Shown here: piece after piece, positions 37,001 to 47,700 of the stretch | Numbering within the stretch: the first letter of the stretch is position 1 | Layout of the letters: each line of letters begins with the position of its first letter | Source of the DNA: a virus | Strand: one strand, 5' to 3' | Length of the DNA stretch: 64,000 bases | IMG/VR virus record: IMGVR_UViG_3300002835_000103 | Coordinates: 18,536-82,535 of that record | Translations under genes and position numbers: made by a program | The notes under the pieces: model-generated | Seen by the model: only the letters and a program-made list of their open reading frames with translations | Database searches by the model: none | What the model was told of the DNA's origin: nothing

Positions 37001-38844
37001 GTACTAATTAGGTTAGCACCTGTAAACGAACCGCCTGTTCCTGAACCAGTAATAATTGTGTTAGCAATTACATTACCAGCACTAATGTTACCTGTATATG
37101 CAGATAACAGTGCAATAACATTAGCATATACTCTTGCGTTTGTATAATATAAATTGCCTGCAACTTCTGTTACGTTTGCAGTAGATAAATTGTTAACAGT
37201 TGTTTCAATTGTTGCTGTTACATTTGCCGTTGCACGAATCGTACCTGTAGCCGGGTCATAGATAATTGTAGAGTCGCCAGCGCTTAATGCCGCTCTTGCA
37301 AGAGCATTACTAAAATACTTGTTAGTGCCTTCGGTTAAATTACTTGTGGTGAAGTTGCTTAATGTTGATACTGTACCTTGTACATTACCAAATAATGTGG
37401 TAGCCGATAAATTTGCCAATCTAAATGACGCGTGCGCAGTATTGATAAAGATGTTTGCATCGGGTGCAGGATCGTAGTTATCAAATACTTTAAATGTTCC
37501 GTCGGTTGCATCTCTAAAGAAACCGGCATTATGATATACGCCATCGTTATAGTTAAATGCAATACCTAGATCCGGATTTGCAGATGGTGAACCATTGTTC
37601 AAATAAATCATATTGTCCGATATGGACAAATTATTTGAGCTGTGAGTTGTTACATTACCGTAAAAATTTACAGGCCCGGTAACATTTAATCCACCAAATG
37701 TAACATTTGAAGATGTGGATACATTTTGACCAATTGAAATACCGCCGGTTGTGTTATCATATGATACGCCAGTATCGCCAGATAATGCAGATCTTACACG
37801 AGAATTTGTATAATAAAGATTGTTTAGTTCTGTAACATTGGCAGTTGTAATATTTGCTGTTAAAGGACCGTTAATAACAACGCCATCACTACCGCTTAAA
37901 GTAACAATGCCGATCGCAGATACTGTTACGTTGCCAGTAGATGATATTAATCCTGAGCCTGGACCGGTTGATACAAAATTATTTGCAATTACATTGCCGC
38001 TAACATTCAAATTACCAACAACACTATTAACAGCTACCGCTAATAAATTAGCAGAAATTCTACCATTTGCAGCAATAATAATATTATCGCCGGCTAATGT
38101 GGGTAACAACGCAATAACATTAGATGCTACTCTTGCATTGGTATAATATAAATTGTTTAATTCTACAACATTTGCAGTAGTAAGGTCCGTAACATTTGCT
38201 TTAAGATTTAATAGCGGAGTAACATTAGATACTACTCTTGCATTGGTGTAATATAAATTGTTTAATTCTACAACATTTGCGGTTGTTAAATCTGTAACAT
38301 TTGCTTTAAGATTTAATAGCGGAGTAACATTCGCCAATACTCTTGCATTGGTAAAGTATAAATTTGTACCTTCTGCTAAATCAGCAGTTGTAAAATTACT
38401 TAATGTTAAAACAGTATTTGCAACATTAGCAGTTAATGCAATATTTGCAAAATTAGCATTTGCAGCAAAAAATGCAGTATTAGCAACAAGCGAACTTTGA
38501 ACTATTCCCAATATGGTATTGGCTACATTCGATAATTCGGTGGACGAAACAGTAATTATATTAGGAACCCAATTTGTTCCGTCCCATATTAAACCATATC
38601 CAAGACCAGGGGCAAGCGTTACAGTATCTACATCTGCTAACGCATTAATACTTATTGCTGATAAATTTGCCGTAGGTAAAATCCAAGCTCGGTTACCATC
38701 TACATTCGCAGTTAATACATAACCATTGGCAGCAGGCAAGCCTAAGTCTGGTTCAGTTTCCTCTAGACGTATAAATTCATAACGACTAGCGCTTACATTG
38801 GCGCTAGGTGTCTTTTTTACTCTACCCGATATTAGTTTAGTCAT
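34096..38844 (-). CDS. Giant fibre protein (1582 residues) with NLYYTNARV repeats
   Basis: Same repeat classes as the 1787- and 2065-residue fibres: LTTANVVELNNLYYTNARV, TYTGNISAGNVIANxxI and GGSITGANLISxNNISA. The N-terminal head differs (MTKLISGRVKKTPSANVSAS). Residues about 390-490 contain a pattern (NLSISDNMIYLNNGSP, then GIAFNYNDGVYHNAGFFRDA) also found in the 2065-residue fibre. The C-terminus (VHAITDSQTFAGGNANITLG...IEVKFFGNEAITTQ) is globular and could be a tip. Overlaps the upstream gene by eight bases. Tail fibre by architecture. Confidence 0.75.
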   Translation of the reverse strand: MTKLISGRVKKTPSANVSASRYEFIRLEETEPDLGLPAANGYVLTANVDGNRAWILPTANLSAISINALADVDTVTLAPGLGYGLIWDGTNWVPNIITVSSTELSNVANTILGIVQSSLVANTAFFAANANFANIALTANVANTVLTLSNFTTADLAEGTNLYFTNARVLANVTPLLNLKANVTDLTTANVVELNNLYYTNARVVSNVTPLLNLKANVTDLTTANVVELNNLYYTNARVASNVIALLPTLAGDNIIIAANGRISANLLAVAVNSVVGNLNVSGNVIANNFVSTGPGSGLISSTGNVTVSAIGIVTLSGSDGVVINGPLTANITTANVTELNNLYYTNSRVRSALSGDTGVSYDNTTGGISIGQNVSTSSNVTFGGLNVTGPVNFYGNVTTHSSNNLSISDNMIYLNNGSPSANPDLGIAFNYNDGVYHNAGFFRDATDGTFKVFDNYDPAPDANIFINTAHASFRLANLSATTLFGNVQGTVSTLSNFTTSNLTEGTNKYFSNALARAALSAGDSTIIYDPATGTIRATANVTATIETTVNNLSTANVTEVAGNLYYTNARVYANVIALLSAYTGNISAGNVIANTIITGSGTGGSFTGANLISTNNISSVNWLGLYTANVIETSGNLYFTNARVVSALSAGSGIAISGNGQISSTTTVNASSVVGLNTANVSESNSNLYYTNARVLSNVTAYLEANPQVGTFGTANVSAFLTTYTGNISAGNVIANSFISTAPGTGTLNATGDFNIVSGGNIRLTGNVFANTFISTATGSGSIASTSDFNINAAGNVNITASNINLNSNNIVTTGNVTAGRISSTTWHNLYTANVIETSGNLYFTNARVVSALSAGSGISLSANGQISSTATVNASSVTGLNTANVNEFGGNLYYSNARVLSNVTAYLAANPVISTYGNANVGAFLTTYTGNISAGNVIANAIISGTGLGGSITGANLISANNISASVITANTIIGGGSGGSVTGANLISTNNISSVNWIGLYTANVIETSGNLYFTNARVQSNVIGFLPSLAGDNITIAANGRISATASATVNVLSIVGLTTANVSESNSNLYYTNARVLSNVTAYLAANPQGGTFGNANVGAFLTTYTGNINAGNINANAIIAGQGLGGSITGANLISANNISASVIFANTIVGGGTGGSITEANLISTNTITAVNWVGLYTANVIETSGNLYFTNARVVSALSAGSGISISGNGQISSTTTLNASSVTGLNTANVNEFGGNLYYSNARVVSNVIAYLAANPVISTYGNANVGAFLTTYTGNINAGNVIANSFIAAATGTGTLTATGDFNIVSGGNIILTGNVYSNTFISTATGTGSITSTSNFNINAASNVSITAANINLNSSNIVATGNVTATKFFGDGSSLTGVGASSFTGNTNGITEGTNNLYYTNTRVYSNVIALLPTLAGNNITIEANGRISANVSATVFATAIVGLTTANVAEVGSNLYFTNARVVSALTAGEGITLAANGLISGGVHAITDSQTFAGGNANITLGTSVSLARRIIVTIDGLVQIPTTDYTVSGTILTLIPTPSPNSTIEVKFFGNEAITTQTFNPFLLAGL

Positions 38845-39172
38845 TTGCTGTTTCTAATAAACTCATAACTAATTTTAGTGCGGTGTTTGCACTGGCAAAA
38901 GCTACCACCTTTTGTCCCGTCTCTAATACAAGCTTACCTGTTAAAACACTTGCAGAATCCTTTGTGGGAATCTCAAAATCTTTGGCCAATTCAATTTGTT
39001 GATTTGTTGCCGTACTATGTAATAGAGTAGTTGATACCGTATTATTACTCACATTAGTTACTTGCAAAGATAAGATAATAGATGTTTTTAACGCAGGTGC
39101 GGTATAAATTACATTAGATTGTGTTGTAAGATTTGATGTTATTGTTTTAAATACGTTTAATGCTGTTGCCAT
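38837..39172 (-). CDS. Small virion-like beta-sandwich protein
   Basis: 111 residues. Strand-rich pattern (VIYTAPALKTSIILSLQVTN, GKLVLETGQKVVAFASAN) resembling the 109-residue proteins at 30924 and 33756, though more diverged. It overlaps the following 1582-residue fibre gene by eight bases, which suggests they are made in step. No catalytic motif. Role inferred as structural. Confidence 0.55.
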   Translation of the reverse strand: MATALNVFKTITSNLTTQSNVIYTAPALKTSIILSLQVTNVSNNTVSTTLLHSTATNQQIELAKDFEIPTKDSASVLTGKLVLETGQKVVAFASANTALKLVMSLLETAND

Positions 39173-39175
39173 TTA

Positions 39176-41722
39176 TTATCCTTCGATTGCTAGTATATAC
39201 GGTGTCATAACTGCAAACAATGCCTTATTGAATGTTCTACCTGTAATTGTGCCGTCAACTCTATTTATAACCAATCCTGTACCAATTCTAAAATCGCCAA
39301 GCTGGTCGGTACTAGTAAAGTATACTTTTCCTCCGCGCAATTCGGTAACTTCATTTTCCTGTATTGGTACGCCACCTAAAGACGGTAAAGCGGTTGCAAT
39401 ACTATTGCCTGCGCCAACATATTCAAATGTGTGTCCGCTTGATGAAATATAACTTCCTTGGTGGAATGAAACTCTTGAATTAGCTAATAAAGACTCATTA
39501 ACTACCTCTAGGAATGTAACTGTACTTGTGTTACCAACTAATTCAGTTGCACCTCTAACGGTATAGAATGTGCCAGATCCATTACTAATATTTGCCCAAT
39601 TTTGATTTACAAATTCCAATACTTCAGCTTTAATAAAATCTCTGTTTGCTAATACTAATTTTGTAGCATTAATTACATTAGTATTTGAACTCGGTGTAAA
39701 GGTAATTGGTACTTTTGTCGGCGCAACATTTGGACCGTTAGTAACAATATTTGCAATCAACCTTACATCTGTTAACAGTATATTTGCTTCTGTACTAGTT
39801 GCAAATGATGCAGCTGTTGTATTTTGTGTTACTGCATTTTGATAAACATTGGCAATTACGTTGCCGGTTACAATTTTTTCAACAAGGTTGCCAATAAAAT
39901 AATAAGCAGCGCCTGTTTGAACAACCTGATTATTAATTTGCGTGTCTGTAGCATCATATTGGTAATAAAAAGTACCAGAATTAACTGATTGTCTATTTCC
40001 ACCGTGTCTTAAATCAAAGGTGACACTTTCTAAAATATATCCAACATCTCTAGAACATTTTGTTGTTGCATTTGCACTATCAAGGAATGCAGTGTTTGCC
40101 CAGAAACCTGGGTATGTTGTATCAATGTAACCAATAACTTCTGCGGCAATAAATGATTTATTAGCAATAACTAAATTTGCAGCATTGCTAACATTTACGT
40201 TTGTATTTGCAGGATACTGATTAGGCACAATAATATCGGTTACACCTACTGTGCCGTTTTGAATTATATTTGTAACAACATTAAAATTATCTTGTAATCT
40301 TGCAGATTCTACTGCAGTGCCGCCTGTTCCATTTGAAGGTGATACGTTTGCCTGATATACTTGACTAACAGTTGTACCTTGTGCAAATTGAACTGCAATT
40401 TGCGCTGCAACATTAATTGCATTAATTGTTTCAATAGATTGATTAGGTATCGCCGATGTAGGTTGTGCCCAATACTGAAGACCAGCAAATGTTGCTTGTG
40501 TATTGCTACCATATGCCAAATCAAATGCCAAAGAGTCAACGATTAGACCAGTATCTCTTGAACACTTTTCTTGATTATAACTTGCAAATAAAGCAGAATC
40601 GCCATAATTTGGTTTAATAGGCAAGTTATAAATTACAACTTCGTTTGTTGCTTCTGTTATAGCATTTGCAACTTTGCCATAATACAATGGTTCGCTAACG
40701 CCGTCAGCCCATAAACCGTATGTGCCAAATGATGCATTAGAGTTTGTAACAGAACAGAATCCGCCATTTTCACATTTAATAGCAATATTACAACAAATTG
40801 TAAACACAGATACCAACTGAGTGTATCCTTTGTTTAACATATGGATACCTATACCGCCTTCATTCGTTTGGGTATAAGCATCGCACACCATTGATCTTAA
40901 TCCAGAAACATAACGACCATCTACACGCATACCTGTACCGGTAGTTGTAATAGAAGAACAATTCTGTATATATGGACTGGTTACAATAGTACCAGCAGAT
41001 CCATTTGGATTATATGAGAATGCGGCCGCAGGCGATACGTGGTCTCTGAATGTAATACCTGTTACATAAGAAGCATTCTCAACATAGAACATATCAACCG
41101 ATGGTTGCGTTGGTCTAATTGTAGTTGTTCTTAGATTATCCCCTACTAATGCAACACGTCTAGGTATTGTTACTGGTTGATTGTGTAGTCTGTAATCTCC
41201 GCTTCTTAAGAATACGGTTGTCCACTCTGTGGCCGCAGCCAATGCCACGTGGATATTGGCAAATGCGTTACCCGTTGTTTTGCCATCATTTGCATCGTTA
41301 CCATTTTGTGCAACGTATAATACGTTAGAATTAAATCTTGAAACTAATGCTCTTAATTCCGCAACAGTTGGTTGAATTGCGGCCTCAACTCTTGCATTTG
41401 TGTAATATAAATTACTTGCAGATTCTTGCACATTAGCAGTTGTTAAATCTGTAACATTTGCTTTTGCGTTTAATAAACTAATTACATTAGCATAAACTTT
41501 TGCATTTGTAAAATATTGATTAGTGCCTTCTGCAAGATTTGATGTTGTTTGATTTGATAAACTGCTTACAGTACCAGTTACATTACCAACAAGTGAACCA
41601 TTGACAGTTAAATTGCCAAAGATACCATTATAGGTTACATTTATATTGTTTGCGGTCAGGTAATCTACGCCATAGACGTTACCTGAAACTCTTAACCCTG
41701 ATTTTACTCTAAAATCTTGCAT
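39176..41722 (-). CDS. Fibre protein with pectate-lyase-like beta-helix
   Basis: 848 residues. The N-terminus (MQDFRVKSGLRVSGNVYGVDYL) and one NLYYTNARV repeat resemble the long fibres. From about residue 130 a right-handed beta-helix begins: NVLYVAQNGNDANDGKT, then VFLRSGDYRLHNQPVTIPRR, YVENASYVTGITFRDH and IQNCSSITTTGTGMR. This is the DUF1565/pectate-lyase-like fold used by tailspikes. Two long repeats with CSRDTGLIVDSLAFDL and CSRDVGYILESVTFDL follow. No lyase active site is evident. It may be a tailspike or a fibre that binds or cuts polysaccharide. Confidence 0.7.
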   Translation of the reverse strand: MQDFRVKSGLRVSGNVYGVDYLTANNINVTYNGIFGNLTVNGSLVGNVTGTVSSLSNQTTSNLAEGTNQYFTNAKVYANVISLLNAKANVTDLTTANVQESASNLYYTNARVEAAIQPTVAELRALVSRFNSNVLYVAQNGNDANDGKTTGNAFANIHVALAAATEWTTVFLRSGDYRLHNQPVTIPRRVALVGDNLRTTTIRPTQPSVDMFYVENASYVTGITFRDHVSPAAAFSYNPNGSAGTIVTSPYIQNCSSITTTGTGMRVDGRYVSGLRSMVCDAYTQTNEGGIGIHMLNKGYTQLVSVFTICCNIAIKCENGGFCSVTNSNASFGTYGLWADGVSEPLYYGKVANAITEATNEVVIYNLPIKPNYGDSALFASYNQEKCSRDTGLIVDSLAFDLAYGSNTQATFAGLQYWAQPTSAIPNQSIETINAINVAAQIAVQFAQGTTVSQVYQANVSPSNGTGGTAVESARLQDNFNVVTNIIQNGTVGVTDIIVPNQYPANTNVNVSNAANLVIANKSFIAAEVIGYIDTTYPGFWANTAFLDSANATTKCSRDVGYILESVTFDLRHGGNRQSVNSGTFYYQYDATDTQINNQVVQTGAAYYFIGNLVEKIVTGNVIANVYQNAVTQNTTAASFATSTEANILLTDVRLIANIVTNGPNVAPTKVPITFTPSSNTNVINATKLVLANRDFIKAEVLEFVNQNWANISNGSGTFYTVRGATELVGNTSTVTFLEVVNESLLANSRVSFHQGSYISSSGHTFEYVGAGNSIATALPSLGGVPIQENEVTELRGGKVYFTSTDQLGDFRIGTGLVINRVDGTITGRTFNKALFAVMTPYILAIEG

Positions 41723-41751
41723 TACTAATCCTGTTGTATGCCATTATTTTT

Positions 41752-44700
41752 TTATTTTTCGGTATATGTAGCGCCTGTCAATTTTACCGTAACTTGTATT
41801 GCTGGATCTGAAACATTACCATAAATTATAACATTACCAGTATTTATGTCTACCTGGAATGATAATAGATCTAAATTATTATCATTTGACAACATGGCAT
41901 ATTGAGTTATAAAACTACTAGTATCATCATGCATTACTAACAATTCACCTGAATTATATTTACCGGTGTATCCCGCACTTGTACCTTTTGCAGTATACAC
42001 GTATTTTGCAGTTGAATATGTAGAAGTACTAAATCTTGTTATCTCTACATTTCCAGTTGTTGTAATATTTGCAACTATTGCGTTGGATTGCCCAGCATTA
42101 GCTTTAATGAATTTTGTTCCATCCCATACCAATGTATCATTTGGTTGTATATTTGAAATATCAACATCTGCAAACACATTAATGCTCATTTGTGCTACAT
42201 TGGATAGTACGCGAGCATTAGAATAATAAAGATTATTTAATTCTACAACATTAGCAGTAGTTAAATCTACTACGTTAGCTTTTAATGCTAAATTCGGTGC
42301 TATTTGTGCGTTAACTCTTGCATTAGTATAGTAAAGATTGTTTAATTCTACAACATTTGCAGTGGTTAAATCTGTAACATTAGCTTTTAATCTTAAATTG
42401 GATTCAACTTGCGCATTAACTCTTGCATTTGTGTAGTAAAGATAATGAGGTCTTTCAATTATAGTAATTGTACCTACCATTGAACCGTGGAATTGGCATA
42501 TGTAATAATATGTTCCAGGAGCAATACCTGCAGTATCCCAGACTACCGTACCGATTTGCGCGCCATTATTAGTTACACCGGTAGTTACTGCGGATCCTGT
42601 GCCAGTTGTTGCAACAGTCTTTATCCAAAACGGATGCCCTGATGCATTAACATTAAATGTTAAAACAGTCCCAGCTTCAGCTGTAATAGCTATATTATTT
42701 CCAGAACTGTACCCCGTAAACACATAGGCGCTGGAACCCGAAGCAGTTACACCATATGTTCTGTCTGTTAAAGTAGAAAGACTTTCTATAACATTAGCAG
42801 TTGTTAAATCTGTAACATTAGCTTTTAACACTAAATTAGGTGCTACTTGTGCATTTACTCTTGCATTAGTGTAATATAGATTAGTACCTTCTGCTAAATT
42901 GCTTGTAGTGAAGTTACTAATTGATAACACAGTATTTGCTACATTAGCAGTACCGGCAACATTAGCTGTACCAGCAACATTTGCAAAATTAGCAACTAAT
43001 GCAACATTAGCGGTTTCGGCAACATTTGCAAAATTAGCGCTGGTTGCTGGTGGAGTTGCCCCCGCAACAAAAGATGTTCCATTCCAAATTAATATACCAG
43101 TGTTTGTAATGCCTGTTATATCAACATCCGCAAACACATTAATGCTCATCTGTGCTACATTGGATAGTACGCGAGCATTAGAATAATATAATGCAGATTG
43201 TGATTCAATTACATTTGCGCTGTATAACCCTTGCCAATTTGTAGCAGAAATATTATTTGCACTAATTAAATTAGCACCGATAATAGAACCACCTGTACCT
43301 GAACCAATTGTTACGTTGCCCGCACCAACATTACCAGTATAGCTTGGCAACGATGATATTACATTGGAATAAACTCTTGCATTGGTATAATATAAGTTGT
43401 TACCTTCAACAAGATTACTGGTTGTAAAATTGCTAATTGATAATACTGTATTTGCTACATTAGCAGTTCCTGAAACATTTGCAAAATTAGCAACCAATGC
43501 TATATTAGATATAGCAGCAACTAATGCTACATTAGCAGTTTCTGAAACATTTGCAAAATTCGCGCTGGTTGCTGGTGGAGTTGCCCCCGCAACAAAAGCT
43601 GTCCCATTCCAAATTAATATGCCAGTGTTTGCAATGCCAGAAATATCAACATCTGCAAATACGTTAATGCTCATTTGCGCTACGTTAGATAATACGCGAG
43701 CATTTGAATAATATAAATTATTGCCTTCTGTTAAATTAGAAGTTGTAAAATTACTTAATGTTAAAACAGTATTTGCAACATTAGCGGTTTCAGCAACATT
43801 TGCAAAATTAGTTACCAATGCAACATTAGCGGTTCCAGCAACATTTGCAAAATTAGCTTCAGTTGCTGTCGAAGGGGCCCCTGCAACAAAAGATGTTCCA
43901 TTCCAAATTAATATGCCATTGTTTCCAATGCCAGAAATATCAACATCTGCAAAAACATTAATACTCATCTGTGCTACATTAGATATAACACGCGCATTAG
44001 TATAATATAAGTTATTTAATTCTACAACATTTGCAGTAGTTAAATCTACTACATTGGCTTTTAAAGCTAAATTAGATTCTACTTGAGCATTAACTCTGGC
44101 ATTGGTGTAATATAAATTGTTTAGCTCTACTACATTTGCAGTAGTTAACTTTGGATCAACATGCGAGTCAACTCTTGCATTTGTATAATATAATTGAGTT
44201 CCTTCTACTAAATTAGTAGTACTAAAATTACTAATTGTAGATACAAATCCAGTTACATTACCAACAACATTACCTTCATATGTGGTGGCTACAACATTTG
44301 CTAAACGGAATCCAGCATTTGTAGTATCAACAGTGGCTGCGTTAGGATCGCCCGGAAGGTTATCAAAGAACTTAAATTTCTTATCAGTTGCGTCTCTAAA
44401 TATTCCCGCAAGTTTTTGGGTACCATCGTTATAATGTCCAATTAATCCCAGATCAATAGAATCTGAAGGATTGCCGTAACCCAATTGAATTAATGGATCA
44501 GTTATAATTAATGTATTTGCATAAAATCCAACTACATTTCCAACAACATTTAAGTTGCCGGTCAACGTCATATTATTGAATGTTACGTTAGATATTGTAT
44601 CTACATTTTGGCCGATGCTTATAACGCCGGTTGTATTATCGTAATAAACACCAGTCCCATTTGATAATGTTGATCTTACACGGGCATTGGTATAATATAG

Positions 44701-47700
44701 GTTGCCATTAGTCTCAAGTACATTAGCCGTATAGAGGTTATTCCATATATTCGACGTAATCGATTTTGTAGTAACATTTGAGTTTGATGCAAGAGCTTGA
44801 ACTGATAATGCGCCACCTGCACCAGATGTAATCCTTGTAGAACCAAGTGTTATTGAGAACCCAGATAGATATAGATCTTTCCATTTTTTATCTGGCGCGC
44901 CTAAATCATGCGCTTCATCTGTATCAGGAACAAGATTTGTATTAATAGATGCAAATCTGTCAGTAACGTTTGCATAAACTCGATCATTAGTATAATATAG
45001 ATTTGAAGCAGATTCAATTACATTAGCAGTAGTTAAATCAACTACGTTTGCCTTTAACGCTAAATTGGATTCAACTTGAGCATTGACTCTTGCATTCGTG
45101 TAGTATAGGTTGTTTAATTCTACTACATTTGCAGTCGTTAATTTTGGATCAACATAAGATTCAACTCTTGCATTCGTGTAGTATAAATTATTTAATTCTA
45201 CAACATTTGCAGTAGTTAACTTTGGATTAACATAAGATTCAACTCTTGCATTGGTGTAGTATAGGTTGGTTAGTTCAACAATATTTGCAGTAGTTAAATC
45301 AACTACGTTTGCTTTTAACGCTAAATTAGATTCAACTTGTGCGTTAACTCTTGCATTGGTATAATATAAGTTTGTACCTTCAGCAAGATTACTTGTTGTA
45401 AAATTACTAATTGATAATACTGTATTTGCTACAGTCGCTGTATTAGCATTTGATGCTGAAACAGAAGTTGGAATCCAAGCTGTCCCATTCCAACCCAATG
45501 CTTGTCCTGCAGATGGAGGAGTTGTTAATGTATCAACATCTGCAAGAACATTAATACTAGCAAGTGTTAAATTAGAAAATACTCTGGCATTGGTATAGTA
45601 AAGATATTGAGGTCTCTCAACTACAGTTATTGTACCTACCATTGAACCATGGATTTGACATATGTAATAATATGTTCCAGGAGCAATACCTGCAGTATCC
45701 CAGACTACCGTACCGATTGCAGCACCGTTATTGGTTACACCGGTAGTTACTGCGGATCCTGTGCCAGTTACTGCAGCAGTCTTTATCCAAAACGGGTGAC
45801 CAGATGCATTAACAGTAAATGTTAAAACAGTGCCAGCTTCAACTGTAATAGCTATATTATTTCCAGAACTGTATCCTGTAAACACATAGGCACTGGAACC
45901 AGAAGCAGTTACCCCATATGTTCTATTTGTTAAAGTGGCAAAACTTTCTATAACATTGGCCGTGGTTAAATCTACTACATTGGCTTTTAAAGCTAAATTA
46001 GATTCTACTTGTGCATTGACTCTTGCATTGGTATAATATAAATTACCGGCAGTTTCTATAACATTAGCAGTTGTTAAATCTGTAACATTGGCTTTTAATC
46101 TTAAATTGGATTCTACTTGCGCATTGACTCTTGCATTTGTGTAATATAAATTACTTGCAGATTCTTGCACATTAGCAGTGGTTAAATCTACTACATTAGC
46201 CTTTAATGCTAAATTTCCAGTAATAGCAGAATATACTCTTGCATTGGTAAAGTATAAATTTGTACCTTCTGCTAAATTAGCAGTTGTAAAATTACTTAAT
46301 GATAATACTGTATTTGCAACATTAGCAGTGATTGAGCTTTGTACAATACCAATAACGGTGTTTGCAATATTAGCAGAGAGTGAGGTTGAAACAACGTTAA
46401 TAACGGTGTTTGCAATATTAGCATATTCCGCGGAAGGAATATTAACACTGTTTGCTTCCCAAAATGAACCATTCCAGTAAAGAACTTGTCCTATTGCGGG
46501 ATTATTTGCGTTAACATCCGCAAATACGTTAAGGTTTGCTAAACTTAAATTGGCAAATACTCTTGCATTGGTAAAGTATAAATTTGTACCTTCTGCTAAA
46601 TTAGCAGTTGTAAAATTACTTAATGATAATACTGTATTTGCAACATTAGCAGTTGCAGCTGTATTAGCAGAATCAATAGTGCCGGAAAAAGAAGTTGCAG
46701 AAATTACGTTAGGTATCCACTTTACTCCATTCCAAACTAATGCATACCCAGTTTGAGGGGCAATCGTTACTGTATCAACGTCAACAAGAGCATCAATACT
46801 TGCCAATCTTAAATTAGCGTGAACTCTTGCATTTGAATAATAAAAGTTAACCGCGCCCTCGGGTATACTATCCGAATTAGGAATAATATTGCCAAGGTTA
46901 ATATTGCTTAATGCTAATACGTTAGCTCTAATAGAACCGGTAGTTGCATTATAAATTAAAGTATTATCAGGAACGCTAATGGCTGCTCTTGCTCTAGCAT
47001 TTGTAAAGTATAATTTTTGACCTTCTGGAATATCATCAGAAGTGCCAGAGAATGAAGTCTGTAATCCTGGATTAGAACCAACTAAAATCCAAGCATTACC
47101 AGAATACATTAAGAATGCAGAATCGCCCGCTTTTCTTAATTCAATTGCCAAGTTATTTTGAATGTTACTAGATATTACGAACTGTCCGCCACCCGTAGAT
47201 ACTAAGTTAATAACCTTTAATTGACCGTCTACACCTTTAGGTATATCTAAATAATTTCTACCGCCTTGGTCAATACTAACATTAGCAGGAGTAAATTCAA
47301 CTGTTGCCCCCGCATTACCAGGATTTCCAGTTCTAACTACACCCGGAGTATATTCTAGACCAAGAGTATTTGTTCCATCAATAGATGTCGAAAGTCCAAT
47401 TATATTACCAGCATTTGTAGGGTGGCTAACGTCAAAGGTATATGCCGAACCCTTGACAAAATACAATCCATCATTAAACGGTCTTAAACCAGTTGTACCA
47501 ACCCAACTTTCCGGAGCATGATTTAATGTACCTGTTGCATTTGCACCAAGTGACAAATTGATCTTGCCATTTACATGCTGGACATAAATGGTCTTGAAGA
47601 ATGGAGTACCATTTGCAAATTGTAAACCTCTACCGGAGGCAGATACGCCCTCAGTATACAAATAGATAGTGGAAGGCAGTACCGAGCCATTTGCAATGGC

